The translations under genes were made by a program, and so were the position numbers. The notes under the pieces are model-generated. The model searched no databases. It saw only the letters and a list, made by a program, of their open reading frames with translations, and had not been told where the DNA came from. Below, in pieces: positions 53,257 to 64,000 of a stretch of DNA of 64,000 nucleotides (position 1 is its first letter; each line of letters opens with the position of its first letter). The DNA is taken from positions 138,053,352 through 138,117,351 of the forward strand of contig CM035439.1 in assembly GCA_020310875.1 (NCBI GenBank). The letters are read 5' to 3'. The DNA comes from Ceratopteris richardii. Its lineage: Eukaryota; Streptophyta; Polypodiopsida; Polypodiales; Pteridaceae.

Positions 53257-55400
53257 TGTGGAGGTGATCGCAATCCGGGTGGATCGGGTCCGGTCGTGGC
53301 ACACACAGGGTGTATGAAGCTAATGAATGTTGGAAGGTTTAAGGACATGAAAGTGAAATTAATGTTGAGTATGGAGAAGAGAGAGATGTTGAAATGATTA
53401 TGGGAATAGGAATGTAGGAGTGCAAGTTAGATTTATGAACATGAATGATAAGAATGAAAGAGAACCATACATACGAATGAAATTTGGAAGGAAGAATGGT
53501 CCATTGGAGGAGCTTCTTAAACACTTCCTAATTCTAATCCATATGTATAGCCTTCTTTGGATGATATGTATGCATGACGAGAATAGATGGAACCCTTACA
53601 CATAAACCAGTTTCGAAAGGAAGAATGGTCCAATATTGGAGCTTCTTATACACTTTCAGAAACTAATCAATATGTATGGGTATGTATGGATTATATGCAT
53701 GCAAGTGAATTATGATGATAGAGTTTACTCACAAGCTCAAAGAAACATCCTCACTGGTTCAACGCAATACTGCGGAGCCTTCTCACACATAGAAGAAATA
53801 GAAGACATGTAAAAATACTTAAGAGACTGAGAGAGGAGACAAGAGACAAGTGACAAGTGACATGAATTAAAAGGATTTGAATTAAGTTACATGTAAAATA
53901 TCGTCGTGGTACGTCATGCTAAGCAGTCTACTGATCAAAGGTGGTTCCGACCCTCAAACCATGACAGTTCAACCGAATGTCACACGTAAGAAGGTGAGTT
54001 CCACTCCAGTGACCCTATGTCTGTCTAGGCTCGTAACGTCTAACTAAAGAAGTCTAAGACTCATTAAAATCAGCTCTAACTCACTCACACGCTCCACCGA
54101 GGGTGAGTCAAGATAGAGATGCTGGTTTCAAGAGCCTATCCTAAATTGGAGTTCTAACTTAAATTTGAAACTAAGTTCTATACTCATACTAGCTCACCTT
54201 GGATCCTCACTCGCTCAACCGAGGGTGATCGTCTCAAGGAAACCGTAAGCTAGCATGAGCCCTATGGATGCCTAACAATGATGCTCTAGGAGTTTGGAGG
54301 GGGGTTTATATAGTTTTTTGAATGAATTTGGGCCCTTGGATCTAGAGAAATCAACTCTCAACTCTAGGATCACTACTTTCGATTACAACCATTTGATTAA
54401 TCAAATCAATGGCTTGGAATTGTTCTTTCTATCAAATCTAGTGTAAAGGAGTGAAATTTAGGCGCCCTCATTCTCCACCATTGGATCTGGGGATGATCTG
54501 GACCGTCGGATCAGTGCTGACATCAATTCGGATAAGTTAAGCCACTATTTTTGGAGAAATGCTGCATTATTGATCTTTGATTGTAAAAAAGGTCTTCTTT
54601 TATGGAAAAAATTCGTGGATCCTCCTTCCTTTATGCTTTAGTGCATCTCCACCCTTGAATATGAGCTCATCTTGACCGTACAACATGGTTCAATCATATT
54701 TTGACATGTGGCAGACATTCAAGCCTTCAATTTTCTTATTCTAGAAAACTGCGGTGACCTTGAAAACTGGACTTTGTGCTCTTTGACCCTCCAAAAAGTC
54801 TTTGATGAAGATGAAACATTGTAGGACTATGTTTCCAAAGATCTCCTTCAGGAATATGCAGAAAAAACTCCCATCTGAATCTAACTTGTACAAGTTTGAC
54901 TACACTTGGAAGCTTGCAAGGTGGCATTAAGGTGTCTAGGAAGCTCGGATAGCCTTGAAACTTTATACAAATATGTAGCCACATATGGTCTTTATACATG
55001 CCAAACCATATGGCTAACATAAATTTCTATACAAGAATTTGTAGGGTCAAACTAGAAAAATTACATTTTTACAAAATGAACATAGCATATCAATGTGCTA
55101 CAAAATCCATTTTCTGCTGAAATTGGGGCTATAGACTGCCTTTGACAATCTTTACAAGTATATGGATTTTCATCTAATTTGGTGACAATGAAATTTTTGC
55201 CCTAATTTCCTAACTTTGACCAGCTTTGACCAGCTTTGACCGCTACCATGGACTTTCTTGATTTCTTTGAAACTTTGTATGTGACCTTCCTTTGACATCC
55301 TTGATGCAATCTGGACTTCTCGGGGAATTCTGGCTACCTTCACCAAATATGTTTTTTGTAGGCCTTCACAAGTGAGAGAGGAGAGAAAATCTCGACGACA
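53257..55400 (-). repeat. C 5' LTR (2144 bp)
   Basis: On the minus strand it starts TGTCGTCGAGATTTTC at 55400 and ends CCTCCACA at 53257. A TATA box (ACTATATAAACC on the minus strand) is at about 54303-54314. Three direct copies of AGCTTTGACC lie near 55220-55245. It matches the left LTR base for base except for about five positions. Confidence 0.92.
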
Positions 55401-56243
55401 CTGGGCCAAGACGGGATCTATGATCATGCAGTCAACCTCAACCTAAGAAGTGGACTTCTTCAGGCATGGGTAGGCCAAAACCACATAATGATTGAATTAG
55501 AAAATCAAGCACATAGGCCGCTAGAAGAGGCACCGAATCCTGGTCCTTCCAGGAGTCCACCTAAAATGAACCATGCTACTCTTGACCAAAGTTCTATGGT
55601 GCAAAAGATTGCCACTCATGATGAAGGTACAGAAGTCAACAAGGAGTTCCCTTCTTTTCCAAAGAGAATTCGAGGAAAGCAAGCCAGAAAATACAAGATA
55701 CAAAGGAGCCCGAGGACCAAGAAGAATGAACACCAACCGGTACAATACAGAATACCCCATGGCATGAAGCAGATCTGGATACGCGAAGGTGAACAACCCT
55801 CGGCTTTGGAGACAAGATTCCAAAGAAGCATCAAGCAAGCTACAGTGTCGAGGTCTACACCGAAGGAGTACCCTAGGCATCAATCTAGACAAACCATTTC
55901 TATTTGGGTTCCAAAGCAGTAAATGAAGGCGATCCCAAAATCTAGACAAATATGGGTGCCCAAGACCTACTTACTAGCTCAAATAACTTCACCTCCAATC
56001 ACAAGATCAAACCAACACTCACGAGTCATATTGGCTCCCATCCAAAGGCAAACATCTACACTCCACACCACCACATTCTCGGTCACGCCTTGGAATGTTT
56101 GGAAATGGGTACCCAAAAGGTCCCAAACCCAACACACTCCAGTACGCAAACCTTCACACGTCATCGCCAATAAAAGCAACGATTCCAGCATCAAAGTTTG
56201 GAGACCTAAACCCCATATCAAACCCCCTGACCCACCTCTGTAA
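55401..56243 (+). pseudogene. B ORF2, 3' part
   Basis: After the right LTR of element C, B ORF2 resumes at GQDGIYDHAVNLNLRSGLLQ, equivalent to A GQDWIYDHAVNLNLRSGLLQ; the Trp is changed to Gly. The C-terminal region is basic and contains repeated Trp motifs (QIWIREG, SIWVPKQ, QIWVPKT, WKWVPKRS, IKVWRPK). A TAA at 55920-55922 interrupts it where A has TCA; the frame continues to the TAA that ends at 56243. Confidence 0.75.
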
Positions 56244-56433
56244 ATCCTTCCCCTCTGATGTAGGTGCATTCTGAGAACATTGCACATCCAAAGTATGCAT
56301 CTAGAGTGAAACCTAACCTACTAACCCACATGTACACACATCACGAACACTTCACCCACTAACATCTAACCACTCGGAATGTCATGTTGGTATTGTGGAG
56401 GGAACACCATAACATCCTGTTTCCTATGCAATG

Positions 56434-56458
56434 CTAATGTGCCTCTCTCTTCTTCTAG
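56434..56458 (+). promoter_or_regulatory. 3' splice-site-like motif upstream of B ORF3
   Basis: CTAAT (56434-56438), a pyrimidine-rich run and TAG (56456-56458) lie 32 bp before the ORF3 ATG. The block is conserved with 43604-43626 of element A although the surrounding DNA has diverged. Confidence 0.5.
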
Positions 56459-56489
56459 CAGATAAGCATCAACAACTACAAGCACTCTC

Positions 56490-59400
56490 ATGGCAGAAGC
56501 AGCAGGTCCGAGCTCACAGGCAGGAGTAAGTACTGCAGGAATTGATGTGGATAGTCTACCTGTTGATGTGCCACCAACTGAACGACCTGTGGAGCTGCAA
56601 CACCTTTAGCAGATCCCGGTACCGGATCCACCCACAAGGATCACAGAGAGAGTCCATGCCAATTCTCATTGGTTCAATGGCATGCCAGGTCCATTAGGAG
56701 AGGCCAAGTATATATGGGAGTCTAAGTGCGAGTATGACAGATCATGGGTCCGATTCCAATTTTTCTCCAAGGAGTTTGAGACTCTACAGAACACAGAAGA
56801 TCTCCAGACCATATGGCAATGTGCAGGGCTAGCCGAATACTTTGAAGCACCACTACCTAAACCAGATCTCCTCCGATGCTATTATTTGGTCTCCACATTA
56901 CAAGCTAACGAAGAAAAGGACAAACTAGGAACATTCGTACTTCCTTCTTTGCTGGGCAACAACGAGTTGAAAAGGTTTGAACTTACACTGGAATTGGTGA
57001 GCGCTGCTTTGAATATGCACGGTATACATGTACCTTCTGAGAAGGATGCTCTCATTCCTACTAACATGAAGGATAGGAAACTACTGAAGCTTAAAGATAT
57101 GGCAGCACTCACACCAAACGTGTCCATCCCTCTCCGTATGTGCATGCAACATTTTGCTTTCCCCGGTCAAGACCGCTTCACACAACCACACAAAAGAATT
57201 TGGTTCGCTCTTTACTTGGCGGAGACAGGTGCGTTACCAATTAAGCTTCCTGTATGGATTGTGGAGCAGTTGTATGAAGCAAATAAAAGGTCATCCAAGA
57301 AACTAGTGGTGAATGGCTGTTGTGCAATCACGTGCATTATATACAGATGCTTAGCATATGATGTACCCATTGAGCGTGCTCTAACTTGGGCACAACTACA
57401 AATGTTTAAGAGACTCAAAACTGCCACTCATCAATCCAAGCGCATGAGGGGCTCAATTCCTTCTGTCCAGACACGTGAAGTTCTGACTACTCCATAAATC
57501 TCGCCACGAGGAGAGGCCACTGTACCTCCCTTTACCATTAGAATACCCAGGTCTGGATCTGAAACTACAACACAAGCTACCCCTTCGGCTCCTCCTGTTC
57601 CATCCGAATTTGAATTTGCTACGACTTGAGATGCTGAAGGGATGGGTCCCCTTGACTTCGAAGCATTCTTACAAAGTACACAACTCTCTGATGTAGAGTT
57701 TTATTCAGATACAGAAGAACAGGGCACATCTTCACAAAGAAGGAGAAAATCCACAGAAGGTCGCCATGTACATTGGGGTGACGATCAGCAAGGTCAACAA
57801 CAAGGACACCTAGAAGAAGAAGGAGCAGATGAAGAGGAGACCACTGAAGCCCCCGCTTATACAACAGAACTCCGAAGGCTGTATCAAATCATGGAACGAG
57901 TACGATCGCAACAACTGCTCACCGAATAGAGCAGTCAGGTGCTCATGGCTCAGCTTTTGGAAGAAGCAGGGGTTGACTCAGAATACAGTGAAGGTCTCTT
58001 ATTGATGGCAGAAACATATGGGGTAGTAGAAGCAGTTCGAATCGCGATTCGAAGGTCTCCAGTTCAATATGATCCACGAAGATTCCAAACACGACCGCGG
58101 TCAGGCAAAAACATCCAGATCCCCGTTACGAGAGCAGAAGGGCCTATTATTACATCCGAACCCATTGAGACAACCTCCCAAGCAGCTGTAACTTCTGGCC
58201 AAGAGCACTTAGTCACCCATGATGAATCAACCAAGCCACTACCACCCACACCCCCACCATCGCCTCCTAGAACAGAAGCCATGGAGATCACCTCGACCAC
58301 TCAACCCACCGAACAAACCTTCATCTTCCGTACTCCCACCTCTAGTTCAACCCTATTCTCCACCTGTGAAAACCCAATCTATGAAGCCACCACCATCACT
58401 ACCCAATCCACCGAATCGCTCATAGAGCCTGCCCTAGGACATCCATCCCCCATGCCCTCAGCCATAGGCCATCCCGATTCTAGATCCATATTCTTTGGAT
58501 TCCCTGCTACCACGCCACCTTTTATGGCCTCCCTGCCTTCAGAATCTCACCTCCCAAACCCCATCCCTCCAATTCTCCAAGCCCTCTACGCCTTTCTTTC
58601 AAGAACATTTCAACCCAGGTCTCAATCATTTCCTCTATTTTCACTTCCCACACCTACTTCTCACTTATTCACCACTTTCACACACACACCACCTACCATT
58701 CCAATGTATATGGTAGACACCACACTCGCATCCACTCCTGAAAGCATGGACATTTCACCACCCACGGCACCTCCCCCTCCCCCCACACTTCCACCTTCTC
58801 CCATTCCCCCCCCCCCACCAATTTCACTGACACACACATCTCCATTAGACACATCATTCACTCTTCCCATTCCCCACTCCCCTCCCCTTGCATCCTCCAT
58901 TGTACAAACCACACCATTATCCATAGGAAATGCATTGGACACCATGCTCACATGTATATCACAATTAAGGACAGAGTACAATCAGCTCGAGCAACATAAC
59001 ATACGATTGCAAGAGCACTCAGAGATGTTACAAAATCGTCTTGCCATAGTAGAAGAGGAGAACGCTCGCCTCCATACACAATTCCACACTTTACAAGAGG
59101 CTCATAGCATATTAGAAGTACAGCTACAGAACATAGACCAGGAAGCAATACAAGTGGTAGAAGGTCATCTACAGACACAACTAGAACGCAATTCAAAGCT
59201 TCAGCGAAATATGGCCCTACTCAAGCGACACCTTGCAGCAGCTCATGAAGAGAATCGACGCCTACAACTACAGAATCAAGAAAACCTAGAAGCAGCGATC
59301 GAAAGCACACCTGGGGCACCCATCAGTCCCTCAAAGTTTCAAGCTGTGACCCCCGACAATATTAAGATCATCTTGGAAGAGTATGCTAGGCTGCTTGAAG

Positions 59401-60776
59401 CACATGATTAGTTATCAGAGGAATTGGGTCAACTAAAGCAAAGACAACAAAAAGACACAACGACTACCTCTCAAACCACCTCCTCAGCGGCTTCACTTCT
59501 CACAGACTCAGAGGCTCTAAAAGATCTCCAGAAACAGGTCACAGAATTGCAAGCACGCCTACTACAATATGAGAGACCACCATCCCCACCACAGGCTCCC
59601 ACCGATGAGGAAACAGTACAAATTCCTGTGGAACAAACGTTTGAAGAAGAATATGACCCATAACCCTTCCCAGGAGGTCGTCAAACGGAAGAAGGTCATG
59701 ATACGTTCGAAGCCCCGCGACCCCCATGGCTGCGACAAGTCGAGGAAATTGGGAGTTCACATGAAGAGAGAACCGTAGTGCAAAATCAGGCCATGAGAGT
59801 CATAGAAGACACCATATTACAATCTGACTACTTCAAGCACCTGTCATCTAAACGCCTTATCCTCTCATCAGAACTTCAATATAGACCTTACTATGTCATT
59901 TTAGCCGACTACAACGCAGAGATACAGAGAGTCACGGGTAAGATTCCTACCTTCGCTACCCAGTTTCAACCCGAAGACCTTCCTCCCGAAGTACAAAAAG
60001 GCAAAATTCGTCAACCAACCTAGCGGCAAAAACTTCTAGAGACATATCCAGAAATGCTGCGCACATGGAACAATGCGCCTTTACATCTCCTATACAATCC
60101 ATGCTACGGTCCAGTTCCACGCCACAGATCTTGGAAAGCATTCAACATTAAAGTGCAAAACAACGCGCAATGCAAAGAATGGCTAAACTACCCGTACATA
60201 GCGCCACCACAAGGACCACCATCAGTAGCCTATATGATGGCCACAATTCGACACTGGATGCCTCGACTGAAGCCCATGCAAGATGTGGCGGCCCAAATGA
60301 TGCTTAAGATCTTGGATATGATGCAGGTAGTCCTCAAAACCTTTAGAAATGCAGCAGCACCACAGGTACGTCAACCGGGGTTTACCAATGGAAATTACGA
60401 TTTGGTGTATGACATGAGCACCACCCCCAGCATTCGGGTAGCATATGCTTGGCATGCACGCATCAAATACCTCCCTGCATGCTATAAACAGACATTCCAA
60501 GAAATGTTCCAATCAGGATTTTGGGAGTACCACTCCGAAGTGTTTGCACCTAAGCCAACACACCTGCTCCATCTCTTTGCTTGTGAACAAGCCATGTACT
60601 CCGAGTACTACACCACACCGCAACCAGAGGTCCCCAGTGCAATAAATTGGGATGCATTGGAAGCTTACCTAGCAAGAGGATTAAGGATAGGAGAACACGA
60701 ACTTGCCACCAATGTCATCCAATACTATATTGACCACCCTATAGAACAAAGGTCTGTCAGGGGCGACAGACGCTAG
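56490..60776 (+). pseudogene. B ORF3, accessory protein with seven stops and no frameshift
   Basis: This 1429-codon frame parallels A ORF3. It starts MAEAAGPSSQAG and ends RSVRGDRR at a TAG (60774-60776). Seven in-frame stops lie at 56607, 57495, 57627, 57927, 59409, 59661 and 60021. At 59409, 59661 and 60021, A has CAG, CAA and TGG, so single transitions explain them. There is no net frameshift over 4.3 kb. The N-terminal domain (SHWFNGMPG, RMCMQHFAFPGQDRFTQPHK, IIYRCLAYDVP) and the C-terminal domain (MMLKILDMMQVVLKTFRN, YDMSTTPSIRVAYAWHARI) are clearly conserved with A, while the Pro/Ser/Thr-rich middle is not. The coiled coil lies at about 58930-59410. Function unknown. Confidence 0.8.
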
Positions 60777-60789
60777 GAAGGGGGGAGAG
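60777..60789 (+). other. B polypurine tract
   Basis: GAAGGGGGGAGAG lies between the ORF3 stop and the LTR start TGTTGACA. Confidence 0.8.
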
Positions 60790-61397
60790 TGTTGACATAC
60801 AAGTCAGATGAAGAGCATACTAGCACAACGGAGCAGTCATGCACAATACGGCAACAAGGCCTAATCATTTTTTTCCATAAAGTATTTCCAATTCAAGTGA
60901 TTTTCATCACTACACACATTGTAAATTCTGTTTTTGGTAAAATAGACTCCATTTTGTTCAAGCCGAGGAGTCCTCGAGCTTGAGGAGTGTTAGAATTAGC
61001 TACATACCAATTTTCATAATTTTTAGATTTCGTTTGAGCCCTCAAATAGGCTCTAGAACCTAATTTTTAATTAGGCCGGACACTAGGTCTGGACAAGGCC
61101 AAAGCTAGTCAGAAAACTATAAAAAGAGCTAGAGAGCTCATTTTAAGGTAGATTGTTTGTGAATTGAGCTTATGTAAGAGACTTTTTGACTAATGCAAAG
61201 AGCTCCATTGTTCCTCTCCTTGTTCTTGCCTTGTGTGCACGTGTGTGTGTATGTGTGTGCATGTTTGTGTGCTTCTCACTCACGCACTTGTGCCTTCACT
61301 TGCTCATAGTCTTCATACTAGTCCTCACGTCTCCACGGATTGACAATTATGAGGTGGATCTCCTCATGTTGGTACTCACCATTGTGCTGGAGTGACA
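60790..61397 (+). repeat. B 3' LTR (608 bp)
   Basis: Starts TGTTGACATAC and ends GAGTGACA. It is clearly related to the A LTR (shared AGCCGAGGAGTCCTCGAGCT, the ATTTTCATAATTTTTAGAT block and a GT-rich tract) but much diverged. The TATA box CTATAAAAAG is at 61118-61127. The flanking GTCAT at 61398-61402 could be a target duplication; the left partner is lost. Confidence 0.8.
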
Positions 61398-62170
61398 GTC
61401 ATCCAAAGAGAAGGTTATAGTCAAGGCTGGATTCGGGTAATTCCAAAACAACAAATGTCATTTTAAAGACAGCTCCTTGAAGAGTAATAGGAATATCTCG
61501 CACCAATCCCACTGGATGAACTCGGGATTGATCAGCCGTTTGGACAAAAAATTGGACAGGTTCGATTTGTGTCCATCCCATCCGTTGACAAAGTGTTGTT
61601 GTTGCAATGTTTACTCCAGAACCTCCATCAATTAACACTTGAGTGATTTTATGATTCTTATACGAGACCATAATCAAGGGTACCGCATGGTCCACTGTCA
61701 GATCAAGTTCGAGCTGAATTGTTGTTGTCGAAGGAGCACACGAAGGTCCTGGACTGACCTGTTGCTGGAACTATTGGTGCACGCTAGGGACCAAAGCCAA
61801 TAATTGTCCCAATGGTAGTGTAATTGACGCCTTGGATAAGACATCCCACACCGGATCAAATTTTGTTGTTTTCGGTACGGAGTCCGATGGGGACTTCGGT
61901 ATTGTTTGGGTCAGATTTCTCCTTCTGGTACGGCCTGCAGTAGGCTTTGCTACGTCACCAGAACTAGGTCAGGGAAAACAGTTTGTTCCTAGGTCGCCCA
62001 CTTGCTTGCTTTAGTAAACACCTTCTGATGTTCACAAATTCCAGGTTCAAAAATCTCCGCAGCTGGCTGTAATTGCTTTCCCTAGCATGTTTGCAACATT
62101 GCCGTTTGAGTGTCTACTACTGAAATATACACCATATTTGCCATCGGGTGTTTCCTTTCCTTTTTCCTTT
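61398..62170 (-). pseudogene. E gag-protease linker and protease
   Basis: From the right, a linker contains VWDVLSKASITLPLGQLLAL near 61780-61840, with stops. A retropepsin-like domain follows: HAVPLIMVSYKNHKITQVLI, then DGGSGVNIATTTLCQRMGW near 61570-61630 and ESSLDYNLLFG at 61400-61430. It corresponds closely to the G1 protease. The frame is cut by B exactly at LLFG, before the expected RPW. The linker is absent from G1, so E preserves a more complete form. Confidence 0.75.
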
Positions 62171-62174
62171 TATC

Positions 62175-63865
62175 TTATTCGGCCGCATCTTTACAGTACC
62201 TATGTATATGCCCTATTTCACCACAAAAATGACATTTAGGTGGTGGAAGAGATGCACCTTCACCTGTTGTACCCGCATTCCACCGAGTTTGTCCAAAGTT
62301 AGTTGACCGTGCTCCTCTATAATTCTTGTATCCTTGGTAAGGAGTATTCCTCATTTGTGGTGGTACGTAGTGATTGGCCGATTGCCCTTGTTCCTGAATA
62401 ATGGCATTGACAGCCGCTCTGCTATGTACCTTTGCATTATAAGGATAGGTCTCCGTGGCATGGTCTGTTGTATGGCAAATGGCACAATACATCTGATTCA
62501 GAGCGCATGTTGAGCTTCTATGTCCTGTGTTTTTACATTTAGTACAGTAAATTTGTTTCAAAGGATCCTGGTTTGAATGCTTGAACGCCTTTAACCACTC
62601 TAAATCTTCAGTGAATCCACCCACTTTATTTTCTAACTGTAATGCCATAGCGATTACGGCATCCAAGGTCATTCCTCCCACACATCATATGATCATGATC
62701 TATTTCAATTGGGGGTTTAATCCGTTTATGAACCACTGAGTAATGACGTCGTCTGGTAAGTTAGCATGCGCTGGTGGCAACTGCCAGAGTGGCATAGTCT
62801 TGTACAGACTGGTGTGGCTTCTGTCTATTATTATGTAGGTAATCAAAAATTTTTGCTGGGTTTTTCTTTAATCGGAATCGTTGCAGAAATGCATCCTTCA
62901 CGTCATGATACTGTCGGAAATGATTCAGGTCATACTCAGTTAACCAGTGTGTAGCTTCATTAACCAAAGTTGACTGGAACACAATGGCTTTATAGGCAGG
63001 GTCTGCTGGGTAATTCAAAACTGCATAATTAATTTCAAATGTCCGCACATGCGCATCAGGATCATCTCCCAGAAAACCTCACGAATTTTGTGTACGTGAC
63101 TCTGGCTGGCACCAAACGCGGTGGAACAATCTGTTGTTGTTGTTGTTGTTGTTGTCGCTGTTGTTGTTGTTGTTGTTGCTGTGAACTACTCATGTTGCCT
63201 GAACTTTGGGGGCGGATTTCTTGATGTTCTTGGACCATATGGTCACTTTGCCAATTTTCCGATCCAAAATGTCTCTAAGCCGATTACTTAGTTCAAAATC
63301 TAATAGCCCTTTCTCAACCTTAGTGTTGAAATTGGCTAAACTTGCACCTAAAAATGGTGAATGCAGTAAATTCTGGCCGAACAATAGCGCAGTATCACTG
63401 ATCACACCAAATTGTCACTAGAGAGCACCGAATTGTCATCGAAGATCACGGAATTGTCACCAGACAATACCGAACTGTCACCAAAGATCACCAAATTCTC
63501 ACCGGGTAACGTTGAACTGTCACCAGACAGCGCCGAAATACAACAAAAAACTAACGTACTATCTTCAGAATGTACCGGACTGTCACTGGAATGCTCCAGA
63601 TTATCGCTGCACTCTACCGAACTACTTCTACATCGCACCGAACTGCCACTGAAATTGCCACTGGCTTGCTCGACTTAACCTTCTGCAACTGTACTTGATT
63701 GTTCTTCGCTTCTACCACCTAAGGGTGTTCCTAACAAATTCGGAACTGCCCAAGGATGTGGATCACTTTGATATTTGGGATAAGATTCGCCGGAACATGT
63801 TACCGGCATATATCAAAGGATTCTTCGTCGGTCTTTAACCTTTTCTTCAACTGGCTACTCCATTT
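62175..63865 (-). pseudogene. gag: E gag with heptad repeat, poly-Gln and three zinc knuckles
   Basis: The order matches G1 gag. A repeated N-terminal part lies at 63407-63660, then LFGQNLLHSPFLGASLANF, a poly-Gln stretch at 63130-63180, and the capsid domain (FQSTLVNEATHWLTEYDLNH, near 62950). Zinc knuckles CTKCKNTGHRSSTC (62510-62551), CAICHTTDHATETY (last Cys replaced by Tyr, near 62450-62490) and CHFCGEIGHIHRYC (62192-62233) follow. A one-base insertion lies near 63075, a deletion of about 17 bp near 62780, and stops near 62690-62705. Not functional. Confidence 0.75.
63407..63660. repeat. 21-bp tandem repeat, about 12 degenerate units
   Basis: Units such as ACCGAACTGTCACCAAAGATC follow each other at exact 21-bp steps. 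They encode seven-residue units on the minus strand (SVLSGDN, SVIFDDN, SVLSSDN). G1 has only one related segment (SDDISV), so the array is an expansion specific to E. Confidence 0.8.
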
Positions 63866-63882
63866 CCCACAGACGGCGCCAA
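63864..63882 (-). other. E primer-binding site
   Basis: Minus-strand TTGGCGCCGTCTGTGGGAA directly follows the LTR end and is the intact form of the G1 motif. Confidence 0.75.
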
Positions 63883-64000
63883 TGTTAAACTAATGTTTAA
63901 ACTACTATCAAATCTGGGTTCTTGGGATGGTTAGGGGTCTGTAAAACAGAGGCCCTATTTGTATTTTCCCAAATTCTACAAATTCAGTTATGTGCTACTA
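63883..64000 (-). repeat. E 5' LTR, inner end
   Basis: The LTR ends (minus strand) with GTTTAACA before the primer site. The segment GGGGTCTGTAAAACAGAGGCC near 63930-63950 also occurs, in opposite orientation and slightly changed, in the G1 LTR near 6451-6485. The rest of the LTR is outside the window. Confidence 0.8.

Larger units (their letters stand above)
26747..55400 (-). mobile_element. Ty3/gypsy element C, split by element A
   Basis: C is a nearly complete minus-strand element: 2144-bp LTRs at 53257-55400 (5') and 26747-28890 (3'), gag-protease, pol and a polypurine tract. About five differences were found between the LTRs by eye, so insertion was recent. It duplicated CTGG (26743-26746 and 55401-55404) in ORF2 of B. 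Element A (31840-48463) with its duplication removes 16,629 bp from the count, leaving about 12.0 kb. The pol has a frame break before the FIDD box and stops, so it is probably not autonomous now. Confidence 0.9.
21415..61397 (+). mobile_element. Ty3/gypsy element B, 5'-truncated, split by element C
   Basis: B is a diverged relative of A with the same gene order: end of gag, PR-RT-RNaseH-integrase, ORF2, ORF3, polypurine tract, LTR. It lacks the 5' LTR and most of gag; its left end abuts a minus-strand gypsy fragment near 21415. Element C (26747-55400) sits inside ORF2 with a 4-bp duplication (CTGG). Without C about 11.3 kb of B remain. The coding parts hold stops and a few frameshifts, so it is inactive. 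B itself lies in the protease gene of element E. Confidence 0.85.
61398..64000 (-). mobile_element. Ty3/gypsy element E, 5' part, minus strand
   Basis: E belongs to the same group as G1. It enters from the right edge with the end of its 5' LTR, then primer site, gag and protease on the minus strand. It is cut at 61398 by the 3' LTR of B. Its pol would lie left of B, but that region is lost together with the 5' end of B. Confidence 0.8.

Noticed and set aside
63412..63678. Plus-strand open frame of 88 codons in the E gag repeats.
   Set aside because: It follows from the 21-bp repeat; the gag frame and primer site are on the minus strand.

Overview
This window is plant nuclear DNA made almost entirely of nested and degraded transposable elements. 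I see no host gene, rRNA, tRNA or CRISPR array. The plant assignment rests on a CACTA TNP2 transposase, a Ty1/copia tail, Ty3/gypsy elements of the OTA (Athila/Tat-like) kind and a primer-binding site matching plant tRNA-Asp. The species cannot be told; the elements would fit a large, repeat-rich land-plant genome.

Layout. 1-3829: 3' part of a decayed CACTA transposon. 3830-5522: unassigned DNA with two small fragments. 5523-12836: gypsy element 'G1' (two LTRs, integrase lost, coiled-coil reading frame fused after the truncated pol). A second G1 internal region follows directly (12837-13612) and is cut by the 3' end of a copia element (13613 to about 15000, with a 183-bp tandem repeat). 15.4-20.7 kb: mostly unrecognised, with one probable old LTR ending near 18316. 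20740-21410: minus-strand gypsy RNase H/integrase fragment. From 21415 to the end there is a four-level nest. Element E (minus strand, G1-like gag and protease, 61398-64000) is interrupted by element B (plus strand, 5'-truncated, 21415-61397). B is interrupted in its ORF2 by element C (minus strand, 26747-55400). C is interrupted in its RNase H by element A (plus strand, 31840-48463).

Element A is the centrepiece: 16,624 bp, 579-bp LTRs differing at one position by eye, a 5-bp target duplication (ACTAT), a tRNA-Asp primer-binding site, and three long intact reading frames. ORF1 is a 2660-aa Gag-PR-RT-RNaseH-integrase polyprotein with two consecutive H2C2 zinc modules before the integrase core. 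ORF2 (451 aa) carries a second retropepsin-like DSGAS motif downstream of integrase. ORF3 (1408 aa) is an unrecognised protein with conserved ends and a coiled coil, and its stop abuts the polypurine tract. The older relative B keeps the same gene order and keeps ORF3 in one frame over 4.3 kb with only stop codons, which indicates past protein-level selection. A 3' splice-site-like motif upstream of ORF3 is shared by A and B, so ORF3 may be made from a spliced RNA. The A leader also holds a CpG-rich minisatellite of about 30 TCGCGA-bearing 18-bp units.

Element C (about 12 kb without A; 2144-bp LTRs with about five differences) encodes an RT/integrase whose motifs (FIDD box, PQGATNSV, LWADR) look more like fungal gypsy elements than the usual angiosperm lineages. 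All similarity statements come from reading motifs; no database search was run.
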